Source: Manduca sexta (taxonomy: Eukaryota > Arthropoda > Insecta > Lepidoptera > Sphingidae). Taken from it: a DNA stretch of 64,000 nt. The stretch is from the NCBI RefSeq assembly GCF_014839805.1, contig NC_051123.1, positions 5,252,727-5,316,726 on the forward strand, given 5' to 3'. The notes beneath the pieces are model-generated. The model saw only the letters and a program-made list of their open reading frames with translations, was not told where the DNA came from and searched no databases. Made by a program: the position numbers and the translations under genes. Positions 34,763 to 46,506 of this stretch are shown piece by piece. Numbering within the stretch: position 1 is the stretch's first letter; each line of letters starts with the position of its first letter.

Positions 34763-35255
34763 TATTATATTAATACTAAATTTTTATTGACTGACAGCCA
34801 TACTTCGCCCTTTCTATTAATTATAATACAACCTTGAATATGAGTTACTACATTGCTTTCTCGTTTTACGTCTGAAAATAAACCGATCGCTACCCTGATA
34901 GCGAGTTATGTAACCAATTTGCACTATATTAAGTAATTTTAAGTAATAAGCAAAGCAAATAACCGCTTCAGTTACGATCCAATGATACTATGTCACAATA
35001 TTGTTGCGTCGGCGCAATTTGTGGTTGGCAACGCTATTATGAAGTGCAGAAGGTTTATACGTTCATATTACAATGACATTGTCAAACTAATTTTCCCTAC
35101 CTATGCCTAGAAATCTAGAAGAGTTCTGGTGCCTACAACTTACAGATAAGTAATACTTTATTTATTATACAACATGAGAGTAAGTCGCATTCTTAATAAA
35201 ATAATTACCCATTGCAAAATTGCCAATTTATGGGAATCGTCAAACAACCTATTTT
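34763..35255. other. AT-rich intergenic sequence, nothing recognised
   Basis: No coding or repeat signal identified. Confidence 0.4.
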
Positions 35256-35440
35256 TGTTTGCGACCTTTTAGTTCTTTCCCTTTTCTTCATGATATAGGT
35301 TTCATTTTTTATCTATCTTTAATAAGCTCAATTTTATAGCAACTTCAAAAAAAAGGTAACAAACAAAAATTGGTTTTCCGACGACTTCCACAAATTAACA
35401 ATTTTGATATAGGTCATTATTTTATTAAGAGTGCGAAGTG
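35256..35440. mobile_element. Palindromic MITE, same family as 8075-8250
   Basis: TTTGCGACCTTTTAGTTC at 35258 mirrors the AAAAGGTCGCAAAC of the other copy; CACAAATTAACAATTTTG and TTTTATTAAGAGTGCGA are shared directly. Confidence 0.5.
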
Positions 35441-35479
35441 AAATATAGCTAAAGCTATAGTTTACAAGTCTGCATTTCC

Positions 35480-36175
35480 CATAATATGCACATTGCCGGC
35501 CTATCTTGGTCGATCTACACCCGCTGACTCCAGACCGCGGTTCGTCACAAAGAAGCAGTATATCTTGTACGGTATCTGTTCCGTCAAGTACAAAATATAT
35601 CCTGTAACTCCCAGAAGCTGAACATAGGTTACGTCCAAGCCTTTTTTCGCGGGCAGATAATGCGCTGTCACTACCATCACTTGGGGGTTGAGTGTAATGG
35701 TTATATTGGTTTCACCGGTCTTACAGTCCAATGTCGACACTTAGGAGTATATCATCATTCTAGCGAGCATTGGACCGAGTTCCCAACCCTGTACACCCCA
35801 CATCGGAATATACCAAAACCCGCGGTGGCCTTCTTCGGCGCATACGGGACGGCTCCGAAGTATTTTGTTGCAATAAGATAGCTGCTCGGAACCGTCCAAA
35901 CACGAAGGCTGGGATGCGAATTGCGTATCAAATAGCGGAACCTAGTCCCGCCCTCAACCCATGTGAACCGAAACTAATGTAACTTAGTTGCTAAAGGATC
36001 ATGTAAATATTAGATGGAACCGTAGGTAAAGAAAAAAAAAATACTATCCTTGCCTGCTGAAGACCATGGCTTGCGGCGAGATACGCGGCGCCACGCGTCG
36101 CCCGACAAGCGACACGCCGGCATTGTTTTGTCTATCATTCGCCATGTAGTATATAGTACGAACGCGCGTGCCGAC
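35480..36175. mobile_element. Retroelement remnants, GC-rich
   Basis: 35815-35850 (CCCGCGGTGGCCTTCTTCGG) resembles the retroposon at 19290. 36055-36165 is very CpG-rich (GGCGAGATACGCGGCGCCAC). Overlapping ORFs on both strands show no intact domain. Classification uncertain. Confidence 0.4.
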
Positions 36176-36587
36176 ATTACACTATTGTTATTAAAGCATG
36201 ACGCAATATTTAAATGTTCATGTTGAAAAGTAATATGATGTCTGGTAATGCATGATAAAGTTTTTAGATTACAAATGAGTCTAGGTTTTGTTTATTTCTC
36301 CAGCTAGCAGAAAGTCTATTGCGGTTTAGTTGGAGGACATTATAGCCAATATATAGCATATTATAAAACCGATACCGTTATTACGTATAAAAATTTGTAT
36401 CTCGAGGTATATAAATTAGCATCCATAAAATTATAGTTACCTCGATAGAAATGAACTTAGAACAGTACCGTCTTGAGGCTGGTAATAACAAAAACACCGT
36501 CTTCGTATTGCACAATTTAATTAAGCATACGCCGATCAAACACTGGTCTACAAAAATACTTATTCTCACTACACTATCATCTCTGGT

Positions 36588-36836
36588 GGTAGGATATATT
36601 TTTTATCCGCCCGGATAGCGACCACCGTACACAAGGTGTTAAAACCCGCCGTAGTTGGGCACATAAGTGTTTCGCGTTCCGGGATCAGCCTGTGCGTATC
36701 CGGTCCCAACAGGCCGGCATGATTATGTCGACCGTCGAGGAGTAATCATCTCTCATCAGTCGACATTCTATTGGATTGGACCATCACGTGCAGGAGTCAA
36801 TTTTCCGGGCAAGTATAAAAAAAAATCTCTAATGTT
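36588..36836 (+). mobile_element. Non-LTR retrotransposon 3' end, copy 2
   Basis: GGTGGTAGGATATATTTTTT, TCCGCCCGGATAGCGACCACC... and TTCGCGTTCCGGGATCAGCC match the 16350 copy; it ends in an A-rich run at 36818-36826. Confidence 0.65.
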
Positions 36837-36858
36837 TCGTGAAAAGAAGTCCTTCATC

Positions 36859-36983
36859 CTTATTAAAAAAATATTTTGATTTTATAAAAAAATAGTAGGC
36901 ATGGATAAAAGTGGACGTACGGAGCGACATAGTCGTGAAATAACGACCAAGCTCCTTAAATAAAGATTAAAAAAAAAAAGAAA
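36859..36983 (+). mobile_element. Short 5'-truncated LINE with poly(A) and perfect target-site duplication
   Basis: GTACGGAGCGACATAGTCGT and ACGACCAAGCTCCTTAAATA then poly(A). An exact 12-bp duplication AAGTCCTTCATC flanks it (36847-36858, 36984-36995). Same family as 55879-55993. Confidence 0.85.
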
Positions 36984-37317
36984 AAGTCCTTCATCGTAGA
37001 CAATACCCTATAGAGATTTTTGACCATAGCGTCAATAAATGGCGTTCGGAGACGCTACTACATCGCAATTCATAGCTCCATCACTCGAAACACTAACTCA
37101 CGGTACAAAATCGTTCTGAGATCGCGTCAGAAAAACTACGCAACATTTTTATAGATTTGTGGAGTAAGCTATTGCCCCAGTATTGTCATAACCGAAATTG
37201 TTACCGCTATTACCACATGCCTTGCGCGAATAACGGTTGTGCACTGGAAAAATCATGTACGCTCGTTGACGAACCGTCTCAACTCTCGCAAGTTACTTGC
37301 AATCAGACAATAATGCA

Positions 37318-37549
37318 GTACTAAGCGCAAAAGCGGTACGTCAGGGAGACCTTATTTCGAGATAATCGAATTTTTGTAAATATAGTTATGTATGTAAAAC
37401 TGAGATAGAGAAACTCTTATAAGGTTTTTTTTACAAGTTCTAAACAAGATAGCGTTATTCAGATAAGTTCATTGGATGGGCATTTCTTTAAGCTATCTGA
37501 CGACATAAAAATCAAGATTTTTTTAAGATGCCGCTTTTGAGCTTAGTAC
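37318..37549. mobile_element. MITE with GTACTAAGC ends
   Basis: Inverted terminal repeats GTACTAAGCGCAAAAGCGG and (mirrored) GTACTAAGCTCAAAAGCGG, 18 of 19 identical, 232 bp apart end to end. No ORF. Confidence 0.7.
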
Positions 37550-38331
37550 GGCAGTATAGCCGTATATTTATTTCCGCAACAGCTTGCCATAATGAAATAA
37601 CCGAGTTGCGCCTACATCCGCGTAAAGTTGGGATGAAAATAACCTTTAACAATCAGGGATAACACAACTCCATCACCCGCATAACAGACCATTCCCGGAA
37701 TATAATTCCTAGTGTAAACTTAACTCGGAAGAAAAATTTAATTACCCTATGTTAAGGATAGCAATAACCATAGACATGCGAGCTAGTGGCGAAACGAGAC
37801 AAAATAATTCAGGCACGCCAATAATGTCTCAACCAATAACTTTGTTAGATATTGTTTTTGACGTCATAAGGTGCATTTGGACAGAAAAGGCCGGGCCTGA
37901 ATGGCACGCTACTGGCACATTATTATTTTTTTGAATACTGGCACGTTAACCTATAAAGGTCTAACAACCACTGCCTTATGTGTTAATCCAGAGCATGGTC
38001 TATGGATCATCCAAATCCATTCAACGATTTCTGCATCAGAGATTGAAACACCGAAATGAATTTTCAGCTATTAATGTACTATAATTTCATACGTAACAAT
38101 GAATCTGTTAATTTACATTGAAAATGTTTATCAATTTCAAACTAGGTTACGTGTGAAGCGTAAGATAAATACTACGTTCTTGCTTGAAAGTTTGCTCACA
38201 CAGAGTAAACATTTCCAAGGAGATACGTAACAAGTCATTTATTTGAACACGATGTGTCATTTCACTTTAGATGGAAAAAAAATGTATCATTGATAAGGCT
38301 TGCCGCCATAAAGCATACTGTGCAATACATA
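37550..38331. other. Intergenic or intronic sequence, nothing recognised
   Basis: The 61-codon ORF at 37749-37934 is unsupported. Confidence 0.4.
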
Positions 38332-39116
38332 TCTATACTATTATATAAAGCTGAAGAGTTTGTTTGTTTGTTTGTTTGTTTGTTTGTTTGTTTGTTTGTT
38401 TGTTTGAACGCGCTAATCTCAGGAACTACCAGTCCAAACTGAAAAATTCTTTTTGCGTTGGATAGCCCTTTGTTCGTGGAGTGCTATAGGCTATATATCA
38501 TCACGCTATACCCAATAGGAGCGGAGCAGTAATGGCTAATCTCAGGAACTACCAGTCCAAACTGAAAAATTCTTTTTGCGTTGGATAGCCCTTTGTTCGT
38601 GGAGTGCTCTATGTTATATATCATCACGCTATGACCAATAGGAGCGGAGCAGTAATGGCTAATCTCAGGAACTACCAGTTTGAACTGAAAAATTCGTTTT
38701 GTGTTGGATAGCCCTTTATTTGTGGGGTGCTATAGGCTATATATCATCACGCTATGACCAATAGGAGCGGAGCAGTAATGAAACATGTTGCAAATACGGG
38801 TACAATTTATTAGTTTTGAGAGCTTCCGTTGCGTGCGCTGCGTAAACGGTTAAAGTTATGCAACAATGATGTATGACGGGATTGTTCCTCTTAAAAAGTT
38901 CTAAAAAATATATTATAAAACAAAGTCCCCCACTGCATCTGTCTGCCTGAACGTCTTAAACTCAAAAACTACCCAACGTATTAAGATGAAATTTGGTATG
39001 GAGACAGTTTGAAACCCTGGGAAGAACATAGGCTCCCGGGAAACTACTATTTTTATAATGGAAAACTTTAGCCTGAAAAACTTTATAACGCGGGCGGAGC
39101 CGCGAGCAAAAGCTAG
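38332..39116 (+). mobile_element. Complete Helitron-like (MINE/LEP1-type) element with microsatellite and tandem array
   Basis: Starts TCTATACTATTATATAAAGC after an A, contains a (TTTG)n tract (38358-38405) and three 123-bp tandem units (from 38412, 38535 and 38658). It ends with a hairpin (GCGGGCGGAGCCGC) 9 bases before CTAG (39113-39116), followed by T. These are Helitron hallmarks: A/T target, TC start, CTRR end, no duplication. No RepHel helicase, so non-autonomous. Confidence 0.85.
38412..38780 (+). repeat. Three 123-bp tandem units inside the Helitron-like element
   Basis: Each unit begins GCTAATCTCAGGAACTACCA and ends GGAGCGGAGCAGTAAT. Units 1 and 2 are nearly identical; unit 3 is more diverged. 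Confidence 0.9.
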
Positions 39117-39748
39117 TTTCGTATATTCCTGTTGTTCCTGCTAATATTGAAAAATTTTGGGAATACAATGCAGCAAAATTTTCGCTGCTGTTATGAATAT
39201 TTTTATGTTTATACCACTGTTGTGAATAAATCCCTGGAAAACAGACATTAGTTGAGTCATACAAGCGGACACCTTTAAGTTGCATAATGGCAAATAGCTG
39301 TCTAAAAAATAAAAATCCAAATTGCATAGTTCATGCATAGTTAATTGTAACAACCCCTATGAGCTGACTTTCTTAATGCAAAACTAGTATTCAATAGCAA
39401 ACTCGCTATACAAACTGGTAAGAAATCAATAACTGAAATGCTGTCAGGCTTGAAGTACTGCGCCAGCGATATGTATGTTGGCACTGTATGGCCTCTATGT
39501 TTATTGCTTCAAAGTTTATATTGCGCACAATTTTTTTTCAGGGACTAACGTATCCCACAAGATATAAATGGTAGACATCGTGCCTAACTTCATACCGGCG
39601 CGGTATTTTACCGTTTTTACCTGTAAAAAATATCGTATTAACAGAACTAAAACGCATCGGTAGGACTTAACGATCGTAAACATAAGTACCTGTAAAGCTA
39701 GCTTATAAAAAAATCTGGACGTAGGTAGGTATGTACATTCCGTAACCT
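39117..39748. other. Start of the myosin intron after exon 3, nothing recognised
   Basis: Low-complexity AT-rich sequence. ORFs at 38962-39353 straddle the Helitron edge and are spurious. Confidence 0.4.
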
Positions 39749-39750
39749 AC

Positions 39751-39888
39751 CTGAGTGCTGTTGAACCTGCGACTGCCCGATCGGCTGAGGGTGCCGCACC
39801 GCACGTTGCTGTCGGAGAGATCCACGTCGCCGCCACCGTCCGCAGCGCGCCTGCGCGACAGCTCGCACAGCTCGGCTATTGGTTGCAC
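39751..39888 (-). CDS. Myo18A: Myo18A coding exon 3 (post-PDZ segment)
   Basis: This exon has 46 codons between a CTAG acceptor (AG at 39890-39889) and a CAG|GTAGGT donor (GT at 39750-39749). It begins VQPIAELCELSRRR, which follows the PDZ directly in the family (VQPIPELSELSR in vertebrates), and continues with a Gly/Asp/Ser-rich piece ending FNSTQ. GC content is far above the surrounding intron. It is phase 0 at both ends. The next exon, expected to start the motor region, is not recognisable anywhere to the left. Confidence 0.85.
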
Positions 39889-42800
39889 CTAGGCAGGTAA
39901 ATGTTCATACTGGCTATTGTGAGACTGAATATCTTATGTTCTAGGATGAGGAACAGAGTAGAGAAGCTGGTGAATTTTTTTTAGTTAAGGTTTCGAGTAT
40001 TGTTGCTTAAGTTTGCGACAATACATTCATTATTTTCGGCCAGTTTTTTTACTGACTGAAAAGACAATATTACAGTAACTTTTGTCAAAATTATGCCACC
40101 TGTGTTGTGTTAACTCTTATGGCTTATACTTAGCGACATTTGTATTTTGAATATTCTCATCCCTTTAACTATAGCCGTTATTTTTACTGTTAAAAAAACT
40201 GGCTGTTGTATAAAAATTAGAGTTTATTAACAAGAGCTCCATTGTATACATAATGTAATATCATTCAATTTACACTATGATAGTTTAGCTACTGAATCAA
40301 ACAAGGCATAATTTATTTACGATTTGGAAATACATGTTTATTCCTAGATTTATTGTATGTCTTGACATAACTATAGAATTGATGACATTCTAAAAAGTTA
40401 CTTCGGCAAAAAACCTATTGGATTTTACTCTTTCGGAAACTATATATAATATCAGCACTGTATTACATACTGTCCCACTGCTGGGCACGGGCCTCCTTTA
40501 CTACTGAAAGAGATTAGGCCGTAGTCCACCACGCTGGCCTTTCGAAAACCATGCATGTCGGTAAATGATAACATTGTTTGAATCGTGAATGATTGTGGCG
40601 TACGCCCGGCTCAAAGTGGCATACTAGCACAACATTGAGTAACACATCAAACGATTGTAACCTAAATAAGCAAACACAAGCGAGCTACATTAGCGGCTTT
40701 TTCTCATAAACACCAAGAGAAAGTTAGCAAGGTTCGTACATTCTTTATAATGAAATACGGTAAACGGTAAAACTCGTTTCGATGGATCTTTTGACGCTTT
40801 TTGTTGAATTGATAAATGTCAAACATTTGAAAAGGAAAACTAAAAATATGGACGCTATGTATGACGGTTCAGTGCATATCGTACAAATGAACATAATCAA
40901 ATTTAGAAACTTGTAAAGGAAATTGTAAATTGAGTGATTTAATGTAGTTACAACGTTATAGGACTGCATCCGTTTGACTAGGGCTATCGAAAGATCTTCA
41001 TATTATATTTGAATCCCGTATCTAACTGAAACTCAGTGTCAGCTATATTATTATAGCGGGTACATGTACCGTTAGATTAAAAGAAAATTAAATTTTTAAC
41101 ACCAAATTAATTGCTCACGACGGCACAATAAATAACCAGACACGCTGGCACCGCGGTAGTGTTCCTAACGGCACATTATTCAAAAATAATAATTCAATTC
41201 CTACTAGTTTTTTATGCAAAATTTTGTTTAATGTTTTTAATTAAAATATCTAACTCACCTTAATAGTCACAAAATCGTGACTGCCCTTGATAAGGTCGAT
41301 CACTTCTTCCCTGCTCTTCTCTTCTACGTTAACGCCGTTGACCTCAAGCAGTCGGTCTCCGGGTAGCAGCCCTGTCTCGCTCGCACCAGGATACGAGCCC
41401 GGTTCAGCCAGTATTACGGCTTTGTATGTCAATTTGCTAATCATGTTGGCGGTGCCGCTACATTTATTATCACCATTAAATAAACCATTCTCGTGGCCAT
41501 TCATTTCTCCAATGAAAATCCTGTCTTGTACCATCGCTCGTCTCAGGCTGAAGCCGAAATCGTTTCGTGGCGCCTTTTGTCTCTGTATAGTCAATAATCT
41601 TGGTTTAGGCAATTGCAATGGAGCTAGAGATGGTAGCGGTAAGTAAACATCGTCGAAGTTACTAGTCCTTGACCACCTGTGAAAACCTTGAGATTCTCCA
41701 ACAGGTGAAGTAGAAAACGGGGGTGTAGCGAAAGACGAATTCGTTGTAGTGTCGGTCAAGGAATCAGCACTGGGCGACGTAGAAGTTACTCCAAGATAAC
41801 TGTTTCCATTCGTCTTTGGCGCTTCGTCAGATCTCGCGTCAGCATCTTGTGTCGTTATCGAAGGGTTATTTGCGTTATTCTTATAATTTTTAAACTGTGT
41901 ATCCACTGGACTGTGAATGACTTTTTTGGTAAAATTCTGCATTTGCTGTAAATCATCACTGGAAGAGGTGCTTTTCGAGGGCGGGATTCCGTAAGAGATA
42001 ATCTCATTTTGTTGCGTGTTACGAGCCAACAAGTTGGAATCCTGGCCATTGACGTTGTCGACGGTGTCTGTACTTTGGACATTGCTCTCTAGGGAATTAG
42101 AACTAGTATTACTTAGGCGAGGGCCCTTGAGGATTCCTCGTTTTGGTGGTCGCGGTGGTATAGGAGGTAGATTTGGCGGTTGTCGCGGACTGCTGTTAGC
42201 ATTGTTTGGATTGTTTAGAGAATTGAGAGAGGTTTCGGAACTATCAGATTGTAAAATCCCCTCCTTTTTGCTCCAAGTGTGCGTGGCGGGATAGAGATGA
42301 TTGTTCTCATCACTCAAGTTCGAATTGGACCCCGAGGTGGGTATGAGGGGATAGTTGGAATAATTGGAGTCTTGTTCCAAGTGAGCAAACAACGAAGCAG
42401 TGTAATCGGCTGTTATGCCTGAGGGTAGTTTCTCTTTTTCCTTGCGCCTGCCTCGCAGCTTCAGTGACCGTCGCACCTGCAAATAAAAATACGATTTACA
42501 ACGAACTGTAGACACAAAGATGCGGCTCAATGGCCATGAAGGCCAGATGAATGCTGAATAGATAAATGAATTCTAGACATAACGACAAACAATTTGAATA
42601 CCACAGCGGGGTTCTAATACTCTAATCATTTGAGCAATTAGCGAGTCATCAGCAAATGACTTTCTGATCGAAGCGAATGAAGCAAAACAAAAGACAGTAA
42701 TTTATCAACAGCTGACACCTGCAGATGTTAATCTTTACGGCGATGTGATACGCAATAACAATCCTTATTGAGTTACAATAAAACATTGAATTGCGGTTTA

Positions 42801-45800
42801 TACAAGATAGATTTATAAACGACTCTCAGTTTCGCGCCGCAGACTCAGTGACGAGACATATAACAGTAGTTGGATATGATGCCTGACGGGTTCCTGCAAT
42901 TGCGAAAAACGACATTCCTGCCGGGGAACGTGCGCTAAAGGTTGCCAACGAAAGTGTATCAAAAACGAGTTTCCGACTCGTATCATCGCAATTAATTGTC
43001 CGCATTCAGACGTGTAATATACGGGCAAATCGAATTTTGAACAAGTGGGTAAGTGGGGCCGAGTAAAGACTTCATTCGAAACGAATCGCGAATCAAGAGA
43101 ACAAGCTCAAATGGCGCGCGGCGCGAACTGTTTTTTTTAATCAGCAATCAAGTGTAACGTTATTTATTGCAATTCATCACTTGTAATAGCACATTAAACG
43201 ATAAAATAATTAAAATAATTCGCTACTTTAATGCTTAGGTTTTTATTTGTTCGTTTAACTTCATTTGTTACGGAACTAATTTGTGACTCGACTACAAAGC
43301 CAAAGTCAAATAGTTTTAACTTTTTAAGTATATTCTGGGTGTAATACAAAATTAAGATGCCTGTCAGAAGATATTCTTATGTAGCTTTACCTACAAATTA
43401 TCTTAACAAAATACAGGATAGTTAGCGAAGTAGTTAGTGAAGAAAACTATAATGTACTAACTGTTAGCACATTAAATCAATTAAAATGTACAGTACGTGT
43501 GATGAAAGTATTTGAAATAGATAATTTTCGCTCTGTTAAACCAGAACAAACGTAGGTATTTAAAAGTCTTAGTGAAAGGAGGCCAGTCAACATTCAATTT
43601 ACATGGCAACGTCGCTTTTCCACTGAAATTGTTTTTACTATCCATAAAATATTAAGATAAATTTGCTCGAGACTGTTACTGATAAAATAATGATTAAAGA
43701 CGTCGCTGTTATGGAAAACTGTTGATACTAAATTAATAATATTTTTTATAATATATTCTATTTGAATTAGGACTTTAATATAAAAATATATCAGAGTATA
43801 ATCGTTAAATGTATATAACATGTTTTAAACTCGAATATTCTTAAAAATTGACCGACAGTTCACGTCGACGATTGATGACGAAACTTGAGATACATAAAAT
43901 TGGAATAATCAAACCATTAAGCCAGTTGAAATTATCGATACAAATTATAATAGGTAGGAAGAATTGATTATATAAGTTGTAACAATAATCACTCACCAAA
44001 GCGCTCAAGGCGATCTCAATCATCTTGTAACTTTTAGCTTCTAATTTATGGAATCGGTCCATAGTATAGTACTGATCGATTTAGCTCCAACGATAAACTG
44101 ATCTATTTGTACATTAACAATGACTAGAACTAATCAATGTTAACAATAGAAAACAACAAACATGTTGCACTTGTTTTTATTTGATCATTGTTTTTCAACA
44201 TTATTGGACGTAGAAACTATCACATAGTGTGAAGTTGTACTAGATAAGGTAGTAGTGTTTCGGCTTAGCGAAAAGCAAAACAAGTGATACAATACCATCA
44301 ATATTCATAAGTTAAAGTATATACGAAGAGTTTGTGCACATACGATAATTTGTTTTTTTGCCCCTAGCGTTTGTATTTACTTATATTTGTTATGATTTCT
44401 TAAAATCTATTTTCATTTATTTTGTTCACTACATTATTCTTTTACATTTTATGTTTTACAACAAAAACGCTCATTTATTTAACCCAAAAATTTATTGAAA
44501 TAAAACTATTTTACGTATTTTATCGCGGTTTAATTAACCGACTTCAAAAAAAAAAGGAGGAGGTTATCAATTCGACGTGAGTTTTTTTTTTTTATATTAT
44601 AATTTCTGTCGATTTTTCGAGGGTGAAACTTATAATATGTATAGAAAATCGCGACAAAAATGAATAGTTTTATTTCAATGTCGAACATTCGCGTAAACAT
44701 AAGAAATCATTCCACAAATATTCAACGTGATTCAAGCATCATACCAACCCACAAATCTCTCAATACCAGACATATACCTATATCTTCGCATTCTCCTATA
44801 ATTACAATTTTAATAACTCAAACTCTAATCTTCCAAGCATGCCGGTTACATAATATTGCATTACACGAGGTCGAATCTCCCAGCCTATTTACCATCTTCT
44901 TGTTCCAACACACGATCCGCGCGGCCACCGTGACGTCCTCGTAATGAGAAAAACACTTTACTGAGGAACCGTTAGCTACGGGCCATTGTCTTCTAATTAC
45001 CGACTGTGCCATATTTCTGTATCATTTAAAAAGCATTAGAATGTAAACATTGTATGGTTCGGAAAATGTTGGGTATGCCTTATTTTTATTTGTTTTGGAT
45101 GAATAATTATTACTGTATTAAATGTATATGCATGAGTTTCTTTTATTGCAAATCAATGACGAGATGAGCACGCCTTTTGCTTGAGTTTGTTTGTTTTAAG
45201 TCAAATAAAAAAAAAAATCTTAGTCATAATTTGGAAATTATAAATAACAAACGAATAGTTTTACAAATCATATTAATGTAACTGAATACTTAATATATAT
45301 ATATAACTTGCTTACAAATATATATATATATATATATTTGTAAGCAAGTTTAAAAGGACATCAAATGTTTTCTCTTAAATTAGTTTAAGAACACGATGAG
45401 GCTGGCATAATCGTATAGATTAAAATCCTTTAAATTAAAAAAATATAAAGATAAAAAAGTACAGTAAATAATAAAGAGATCAATAAACAGTTTTGTCCTA
45501 CTGCGACATTGAATCATAACCTGCCGAGTTTACTTACTTCGTATAAATTTACATAAAAATCATCGATTAGGGTCCGTGTAGGTGAATGAGTAATTAAAGT
45601 ACGTGAATATCGCTTGTGATAACATAAATGCGCCGATATTAAACTGAATGGCATCGCAATGCTTCTATAAATGTTTTAATAACAAACGGTTTGATATAAT
45701 CCATCCTATGCCGTTATGTTCGCTGCAGCTATTTACCATAGGTATTAATGGCTATTAACATGAAATGAATCTGAGCGAACATTATAGTACAATACTATGC

Positions 45801-46475
45801 AATAACTAGACCCGGTTACGCAAAAATGTACTATTCTGCTTGCTCCAGCTATTTACCATAAGTATTGATGGCTATTATAGGACCTAACATTAAATGCATC
45901 TGAGCTAACATTGTAGTACAATACTATGCAATAATTAGATCCAGTTATGCCAAAATATACTATTTTGCTTGATTCAGCTATTTACCATAAGTATTGGTGG
46001 CTATTATAGGACTTAACATTAAATGCATCTGAGCTAACGTTGTAGTACAATAAATACTATGCAATAATTGGACCCAGTTATGCCAAAATGTACTAACACA
46101 CAAATTGACAACATTTCAAAATGTAAACATGCCTAAAACAAAAATACCGTTTCTTAATTTTTCTACTCTGAGTTAGATTATGAATTTTTAATATTTTTTT
46201 AATACTTAATTTCGGAGAAAAAAATTAAAAACCGAAAAATGCTTGATGACGTCACATATACGGTTGAATGAAATAGTTTTTCAATGTCAAATGTCAATAT
46301 TACAATAGATACGTCACAACTGTCACTTTCAACGAGAGAGACAAAAACAAAAAAACTGTCACTTAATTTTTTTTTACTGCAAAGCAAAGGTCATTGCTTT
46401 TTGAGCCGTATATGTGACGTCATTTGGAGCTTACGTCGTTTTAGAATAAAACAAAATTCAAAGTGAAAATCATGA

Positions 46476-46506
<31 letters not shown>

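Noticed and set aside
38358..38405. Plus ORF with CLFVCLFVCLFV repeat (38254-38442)
   Set aside because: Translation of a (TTTG)n tract in a Helitron-like element.
41287..42294. Plus-strand ORFs of 119 and 92 codons
   Set aside because: Shadows of the Myo18A PDZ exon.
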